A stretch of DNA of 64,000 nucleotides. Source: Buchananella felis (GTDB lineage: Bacteria > Actinomycetota > Actinomycetes > Actinomycetales > Actinomycetaceae). The DNA is taken from NCBI RefSeq assembly GCF_041380015.1, contig NZ_CP159978.1; one strand, written 5' to 3'. Below the pieces are notes generated by a model that worked only from the letters and a program-made list of their open reading frames with translations, did no database searches and had not been told where the DNA came from. The translations under genes were made by a program, and so were the position numbers. Position 1 is the stretch's first letter. Every line of letters begins with the position of its first letter. Shown in pieces: positions 59,543 to 64,000 of the stretch.

Positions 59543-61906
59543 ATGAGCACCCCCTTCCCCGCCGCCACCATCCTCGGTTACCCGCGCATCGGCCGGGACC
59601 GCGAACTCAAGCGCGCCCTAGAGTCCTTCTGGGCCGGGCGCTCCAGCGCCGCAGAGCTGCGGGCCTCCGCCGCAGAGCTGCGCGCCGGCACCCGCGCCCG
59701 CCTGGGCGAGCTGGGATTGAGCGGCGCCGGCGTGCCGCTGGACTTCCACTACTACGACCAGATGCTCTCCATCGTGGCCACCTTCGGCGCCGTGCCCGAG
59801 CGCTTTGCGCACCTGCTGGACGCCGAGGGCAAGCTGAGCCTGGAGGGCTACTTCACGGTGGCGCGCGGCAAGGGAGAGCTGGCCCCGCTGGAGATGACCA
59901 AGTGGTTCGACTCCAACTACCACTACCTGGTGCCGGAGATCGGCCCTGACACCCCGCTGCGCTACGTCGACTCCCACGTGGTGGACTACCTGCGCGAGGC
60001 CGTGGCGGCCGCCGAGCAGGGCGGCGCGGGCCAGGGGGAGGCCGGCGGGACGTCGGCCCCCCGCCCGGTCCTGGTGGGCCCGGTGACCTTCCTGGCGCTG
60101 TCCAAGGCCGCAGACTGCGCCCCCGGCTTCGACCCGCTCACCCGCCTGGAGGAGCTGGTGGAGCAGTACGCGGCCCTGCTGGCCGACCTTGCCGGCGCCG
60201 GGGCGCAGTGGGTGCAGCTGGACGAGCCCGCCCTGGTGGCCGATTTTGCCGACATCGACCGCGCCCGCCTGGTTGAGGCCGCCGCCTCCGCCTACGCCAA
60301 GTTGGCCGACGCCGCCTCCCGCCCGCGCATCATCGTGGCCACCCCCTACGGCACCGCCCGCGCCGCCCTGCCCGCGCTGGCCGCGACCGGCGTGGAGGGC
60401 TTCGCCCTGGACCTGGTGCGTGGCGAGGTGCCCGGCGAGGACGACCTGGCCGCCCTGGCCGGGCGCACCGTCCTGGCCGGCGTGGTCTCCGGCCGCAACA
60501 TCTGGCGCACCAACCTGGAGGAGGCCCTGGCCAAGCTGGAGCAGGTGCGCGCCGGGGTGGGCCCGCAGGCCAACGTGGTGGTCTCCACCTCCACCTCCCT
60601 GCAGCACGTGCCCTACGACGTGGATCGCGAGACCCAGCTGGACCCCGAGCTGCGCTCCTGGCTGGCGTTCGCCGACCAGAAGGTGGCCGAGGTGGGCGTG
60701 CTGGCCCGCGCCCTGAGCGAGGGCCGCGACGCGGTGGCCGCCGAGTTCGCTGCGGACGCCGCCGCCCGCGCCTCCCGCGCCGCCCACCCCGGGGTCAACC
60801 GCCCCGAGGTGCGCGCCGCCGTGGCCGCCGTGGTGCCCGCCGACCGGGAGCGCGAGTCCTTCGAGGAGCGCGACGCCGCCCAGCGCGAGCGCCTGGCCCT
60901 GCCGCTGCTGCCCACCACCACCATCGGCTCCTTCCCGCAGACCACGCAGATCCGCAAGGCCCGTGCCGCCCACCGCAAGGGCGAACTCACCGACGCCCAG
61001 TACGAGGACGCGATGCGCGCCGAGGTGGCCTCCGTGGTGGCCCTGCAGGAGGAGCTGGGCATCGACGTGTTGGTGCACGGCGAGCCCGAGCGCAACGACA
61101 TGGTGCAGTACTTCGCCGAGCTGCTGGACGGCTTCACCGCCACCCAGCACGGCTGGGTGCAGTCCTACGGCTCGCGCTGCACGCGTCCCTCGATCCTGTG
61201 GGGCGACGTCTCCCGCCCGGCCCCGATGACCGTGGAGTGGGCCAAGTACGCCCAGTCCCTCACCGACAAGCCCGTCAAGGGAATGCTCACCGGCCCGGTC
61301 ACCATCCTGGCCTGGTGCTTCGTGCGCGACGACATCCCGCTGGGCCAGACCGCCGACCAGGTGGGCCTGGCGCTGCGCCAGGAGATCGTGGACCTGGAGG
61401 AGGCTGGCATCGCCGTGATCCAGGTGGACGAGCCCGCCCTGCGCGAGCTGCTGCCCCTGGAGGTTAAGGACCAGGCCGAGTACCTGGAGTGGTCCGTGGG
61501 CTCCTTCAAGCTCTCCACCTCCGGGGTGCGCCCGGACACCCAGATCCACACCCACCTGTGCTACTCCGAGTTCAACGTGGTGATCGGCGCGATCGACGCG
61601 CTGGACGCCGACGTCACCTCCATCGAGGCTGCCCGCTCCCGCATGGAGATCCTCCCGGCGGTGGGCGAGCACGGCTACGAGCGCGGCATCGGCCCGGGCG
61701 TGTACGACATCCACTCCCCGCGCGTGCCCTCCGTGGAGGAGCAGGTGGAGCTGCTGCGCTCCGCCGCCGCAGCCGTCAACCCGCGCCAGCTGTGGGTCAA
61801 CCCCGACTGCGGCCTGAAGACTCGCGGCTACGAGGAGACCAAGGCGGCGCTGGACAACATGGTCGCGGCCGCGCTGCAGGTGCGCGCCGAGATCGAGTCC
61901 CGGTGA
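59543..61906 (+). CDS. metE: cobalamin-independent methionine synthase
   Basis: 787 residues from ATG 59543 with AAGGAG upstream. It moves the methyl group from 5-methyl-THF polyglutamate to homocysteine. The N-terminal half starts ILGYPRIGRDRELKRALESFW; the catalytic half has TTTIGSFPQTTQIRKAR, HGEPERNDMVQYFAELL, SRCTRPSILWGDVSRP, VIQVDEPALRE and the zinc ligands in HTHLCYSEFN and NPDCGLKTRGYEE. A short Gly-rich insertion (QGGAGQGEAGGTS, about residues 157-169) carries a copy of the dispersed word. Homocysteine is also the product of LuxS in this window. Confidence 0.97.
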   Translation: MSTPFPAATILGYPRIGRDRELKRALESFWAGRSSAAELRASAAELRAGTRARLGELGLSGAGVPLDFHYYDQMLSIVATFGAVPERFAHLLDAEGKLSLEGYFTVARGKGELAPLEMTKWFDSNYHYLVPEIGPDTPLRYVDSHVVDYLREAVAAAEQGGAGQGEAGGTSAPRPVLVGPVTFLALSKAADCAPGFDPLTRLEELVEQYAALLADLAGAGAQWVQLDEPALVADFADIDRARLVEAAASAYAKLADAASRPRIIVATPYGTARAALPALAATGVEGFALDLVRGEVPGEDDLAALAGRTVLAGVVSGRNIWRTNLEEALAKLEQVRAGVGPQANVVVSTSTSLQHVPYDVDRETQLDPELRSWLAFADQKVAEVGVLARALSEGRDAVAAEFAADAAARASRAAHPGVNRPEVRAAVAAVVPADRERESFEERDAAQRERLALPLLPTTTIGSFPQTTQIRKARAAHRKGELTDAQYEDAMRAEVASVVALQEELGIDVLVHGEPERNDMVQYFAELLDGFTATQHGWVQSYGSRCTRPSILWGDVSRPAPMTVEWAKYAQSLTDKPVKGMLTGPVTILAWCFVRDDIPLGQTADQVGLALRQEIVDLEEAGIAVIQVDEPALRELLPLEVKDQAEYLEWSVGSFKLSTSGVRPDTQIHTHLCYSEFNVVIGAIDALDADVTSIEAARSRMEILPAVGEHGYERGIGPGVYDIHSPRVPSVEEQVELLRSAAAAVNPRQLWVNPDCGLKTRGYEETKAALDNMVAAALQVRAEIESR
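60044..60058 (+). repeat. dispersed GC-rich word, variant in metE insertion
   Basis: GGCGGGACGTCGGCC, read as GGTSA in a non-conserved loop. Confidence 0.5.
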
Positions 61907-61978
61907 GCCGGTGCGCTAGCTAGCCCGGGGCGGGCCGGCCCCGGAAAGGGGCAGGGCCAAGCCCGGAAGGGGCTGGAC

Positions 61979-62013
61979 GGGGGCGGGGCGTCGCGCGGCG
62001 GCGCCCCGCCCCC
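61979..62013 (+). terminator. GC hairpin after metE
   Basis: GGGGGCGGGGCG (61979-61990) pairs with CGCCCCGCCCCC (62002-62013) over an 11-base loop, followed by TTGCCCC. Confidence 0.55.
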
Positions 62014-62089
62014 TTGCCCCGTCCACGTGGCCTGCACTTTTGTGCAAGAGCGCTAACGCATAGGCTTGAGGCCGAACGGAAGGAAACAA

Positions 62090-62365
62090 ATGGGCAAGAA
62101 GTTCACGCTGCTGGTCGGTATGGGTCTGGGTTACGTGCTGGGCACGCGCGCTGGCCGCGCGCAGTACGAGCGCATGAAGACCATGGCCACCAACTTCCTG
62201 GAGACCCCGGTGGTGAAGTCCACCGTCGAGAAGGCCACCTCCAAGGTCTCCGAGGTCTCCCGCAAGGTCGGCACCGACGTCACCGACCGCATGGCCGGCA
62301 TGGTCAAGGAGCGCATGTTCGGGGCGCAGCAGGACGGCGGCAAGACCACCCCCACCGACGCCTAA
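62090..62365 (+). CDS. small YtxH-like membrane-associated protein
   Basis: 91 residues from ATG 62090 with GGAAGGAAA upstream. A short hydrophobic start (KKFTLLVGMGLGYVLGTRAGRAQYERM) with the GYVLGTRAGR motif common in actinobacterial YtxH-like proteins is followed by an amphipathic helix (STVEKATSKVSEVSRKVGTDVTDRMAGMV). Such proteins are abundant, envelope-associated and of unknown function. TTTTGT and TAGGCT 17 bases apart at about 62037-62066 are a candidate promoter. Confidence 0.8.
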   Translation: MGKKFTLLVGMGLGYVLGTRAGRAQYERMKTMATNFLETPVVKSTVEKATSKVSEVSRKVGTDVTDRMAGMVKERMFGAQQDGGKTTPTDA

Positions 62366-62375
62366 GCTAGGCGCC

Positions 62376-63575
62376 TTGGAGACGGGGCCGGGCGCTCGCC
62401 AGCCGGCGGGAGCACAGGAGCAGTGGGCGGCAACGTCGGCCACCAACTCAGGCGTACCCGCAGGGGCTGACTCGCCGCAATACGCAGCCTGCGAGCAGGG
62501 AAACTGCGGGCACACCCCGGCCCAGATCAAGCGGTGGCGCCGCCGCCTAGCCGAGGAGCGGGCGGAGGCCGACGCCTACCGGTCGCTGGCCGAGCGCCGC
62601 GACGGCGAGGAGGGCCAGATCCTGCGCAAGCTGGCCCAGGCGGAGGTGCGGCACGAGTCCCACTGGCTGCAGCTGCTGGGGCCACACGCCTACCCGCCGC
62701 CGCGCCGCCACCCCCTCACCCTGCCGATGCGGGCCCTGTCCCGCCTGTTCGGGCCGGTGTTCGTCCTGGCGCTGCTGCAGCGCGCCGAGCAGCGCAGCGA
62801 ATACCCGCAGGAGCCGGACGCCACCGCCCAGATGGTGGCGGACGAGCGCGTTCACGGCGAGGTGGTGCGCTCCCTGGCCCAGCGCGGCCGCCAGCAGATG
62901 AGCGGCACCTTCCGGGCCGCGATCTTCGGCGCCAACGACGGCCTGGTCTCAAACCTGGCCCTGGTGCTCGGCATCGGCGCCACGGGCGTGGCCACCTCCA
63001 CCGTCATGGCCACGGGCCTGGCCGGCCTGCTGGCCGGCGCGCTGTCCATGGCGGCCGGCGAGTACGTCTCCGTGCGCTCCCAGCGCGAGCTGCTGGAGGC
63101 CTCCCGCCCCGACCCGGACGTGACCGACGTGCTGCCGGAGCTGGACGTGGACGCCAACGAGCTCGCCCTGGTCTACCGGGCGCGCGGCGAGGACCCGGAC
63201 TTCGCGGAGATGCACGCCCAGCGCACCCTGAGCGCCATCCGGGCCGGCCTGGACGCCCAGACCGGCTCCTTCGAGCAGGTGCAGACCTTCGAGGAGGTGG
63301 GCGAGGCCGGCAAGGCTGCGGCGTCCTCGTTCGCGTTCTTCGCCTCTGGGGCGCTGGTGCCGGTGCTGCCCTACCTGTTCGGCGCCACCGGGCTGGCCGC
63401 AGTGCTGTGGTCGGCGCTGCTGGTGGGCGCCTGCCTGCTGGGAACTGGCGCGGTGGTGGGCCTGCTGTCCGGATCTGCGCCGCTGGTGCGGGCCCTGCGC
63501 CAGCTGGGGATCGGCTACGGCGCGGCCGCGATCACCTACGGGCTGGGCCTACTGTTTGGAACTCAAGTGGGCTAG
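62376..63575 (+). CDS. ferritin-like (Er) domain fused to VIT1/CCC1 transporter
   Basis: 399 residues from a predicted TTG start (no good ribosome site; the true start is uncertain). Residues 50-165 are a ferritin-like helical domain with carboxylate/His spacing (EERAEADAYRSLAE, EVRHESHWLQLL, DERVHGEVVRSLA). Residues 170-399 are the VIT1 domain: FRAAIFGANDGLVSNLALVLGIGA, GLLAGALSMAAGEYVSVRSQREL, then three more helices. MbfA-like proteins of this layout export iron or manganese. The N-terminal tail AATSATNS contains the dispersed word. Confidence 0.88.
   Translation: METGPGARQPAGAQEQWAATSATNSGVPAGADSPQYAACEQGNCGHTPAQIKRWRRRLAEERAEADAYRSLAERRDGEEGQILRKLAQAEVRHESHWLQLLGPHAYPPPRRHPLTLPMRALSRLFGPVFVLALLQRAEQRSEYPQEPDATAQMVADERVHGEVVRSLAQRGRQQMSGTFRAAIFGANDGLVSNLALVLGIGATGVATSTVMATGLAGLLAGALSMAAGEYVSVRSQRELLEASRPDPDVTDVLPELDVDANELALVYRARGEDPDFAEMHAQRTLSAIRAGLDAQTGSFEQVQTFEEVGEAGKAAASSFAFFASGALVPVLPYLFGATGLAAVLWSALLVGACLLGTGAVVGLLSGSAPLVRALRQLGIGYGAAAITYGLGLLFGTQVG
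62426..62441 (+). repeat. dispersed GC-rich word, copy in VIT1-fusion tail
   Basis: GGCGGCAACGTCGGCC, one base from the core, in the non-conserved N-terminal tail. Confidence 0.65.
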
Positions 63576-63583
63576 GCGGGTCA

Positions 63584-64000
63584 ATGCTCTCTACCCTCAA
63601 CTCGCACCTGCCGGACCTGTTCCGCGCCATCGACCTCACCGGGGTGCTGCTCAACGGCATCCTGGGCGGGCGGATCGCCCGGCAAAAGGGCTTCGACGCG
63701 GTTGGCTTTGCCATCTTGGCGATCATGTCTGCGATGGCGGGCGGCATGGTGCGAGACACCCTGTTGCAGGCCGGCCCTCCCTTCGCCCTGACCGACCCGT
63801 ACTACATCGGGGTGGCCCTGGTGGGGGCGGCCATCTCCATGCTGTTCCGCTTCGAGTCCCGCTGGGCCGGGCGCCTGCTGGTGGTGGCCGACGGCATCGT
63901 GCTCGGCACCTGGGCCGCCACCGGCGCCATCAAGACCCTCTCGGTGGGGTTTGGGATCATGCCGGCGATCATGCTGGGCCTGATCACCGCCGTCGGGGGC
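63584..64000 (+). CDS. TRIC/UPF0126 family membrane protein (partial)
   Basis: The first 139 residues run off the window end. Starts at ATG 63584, nine bases after the previous stop. Helical glycine-rich repeats match the YicG/YadS family: HLPDLFRAIDLTGVLLNGILGGRIARQKGFDAVGFAILAIMSAMAGGMVRDTLLQ, then PFALTDPYYIGVALVGAAIS and VADGIVLGTWAATGAIKTLSVGFG. Family members are trimeric cation channels or glycine transporters. The AMAGGMVRD motif is diagnostic. Confidence 0.88.
   Translation, partial: MLSTLNSHLPDLFRAIDLTGVLLNGILGGRIARQKGFDAVGFAILAIMSAMAGGMVRDTLLQAGPPFALTDPYYIGVALVGAAISMLFRFESRWAGRLLVVADGIVLGTWAATGAIKTLSVGFGIMPAIMLGLITAVGG

Noticed and set aside
1..64000. CRISPR array
   Set aside because: The repeat clusters seen have no constant spacer pattern and no cas genes lie nearby.
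1..64000. tRNA or rRNA genes
   Set aside because: No cloverleaf with TTCRANYC arm or rRNA-like stretch was recognised on reading; a tRNA scan would settle it.
1..64000. Insertion sequences or transposases
   Set aside because: No DDE or HUH transposase, integrase or phage gene was found; flanking repeats at Fic and AlbA_2 units have no such gene.

Overview
The window is GC-rich actinobacterial DNA, densely coding, with GTG starts common and genes often overlapping by 1-4 bases. Three features fit a facultatively anaerobic, nitrate-respiring actinomycete, probably in or near the Actinomycetaceae: a class Ib ribonucleotide reductase, a LuxS/MtnN pair, and NarGHJI carrying a complete molybdenum cofactor set. 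That placement is inference from gene content; there is no rRNA or other marker gene here.

Region 1 (1-2.3 kb) holds a small secreted protein, a transporter remnant, a thiamine-binding-type protein and a membrane protein. Region 2 (1.8-24 kb) is a nitrate respiration island. It carries a divergent MoaB-like protein, mobA, moaA, narK and narGHJI. These are followed by an unusual winged-helix/MoaD fusion, then moaE, a moeB-like gene, moeA, moaC, moaB, modA, a fused modB-modC, an unknown acidic protein and a second narK. Together they import molybdate, build bis-MGD, assemble the membrane nitrate reductase and move nitrate and nitrite.

Region 3 (24-32.5 kb) is accessory: a lipoprotein, an Abi-like HEPN gene flanked by a broken copy of the mtnN 3' end, luxS-mtnN (S-adenosylhomocysteine recycling and AI-2), serine dehydratase and two Fic genes with palindromic operators. 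Region 4 (33-44.5 kb) is nrdHIE and, 7.7 kb further on, nrdF. Between them lie a membrane protein, a heterodimeric ABC exporter, an M20 amidohydrolase and a TetR regulator.

Region 5 (44.5-64 kb) has a CWB2 surface protein, a low-molecular-weight phosphatase, a SprT-like metalloprotein, an NhaC-family transporter, an AlbA_2/HATPase regulator between two 147-bp direct repeats, an enlarged HrpA helicase, a membrane EEP-domain protein, a SAM riboswitch with metF-metE, a YtxH-like protein, a ferritin-like/VIT1 fusion and a truncated TRIC/UPF0126 channel.

Two patterns cut across the map. First, a short DNA word (core GGCGGCAACGTCGTCC and relatives) recurs about every 3-4 kb, in intergenic DNA and inside low-complexity linkers of unrelated proteins, where it is read in different frames. 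Second, several toxin- or regulator-like genes (two Fic, one AlbA_2) are predicted to be leaderless, with a -10 box 6 nt before the start codon. They sit next to, and two of them between, copies of palindromic repeats, like autoregulated single-gene cassettes.
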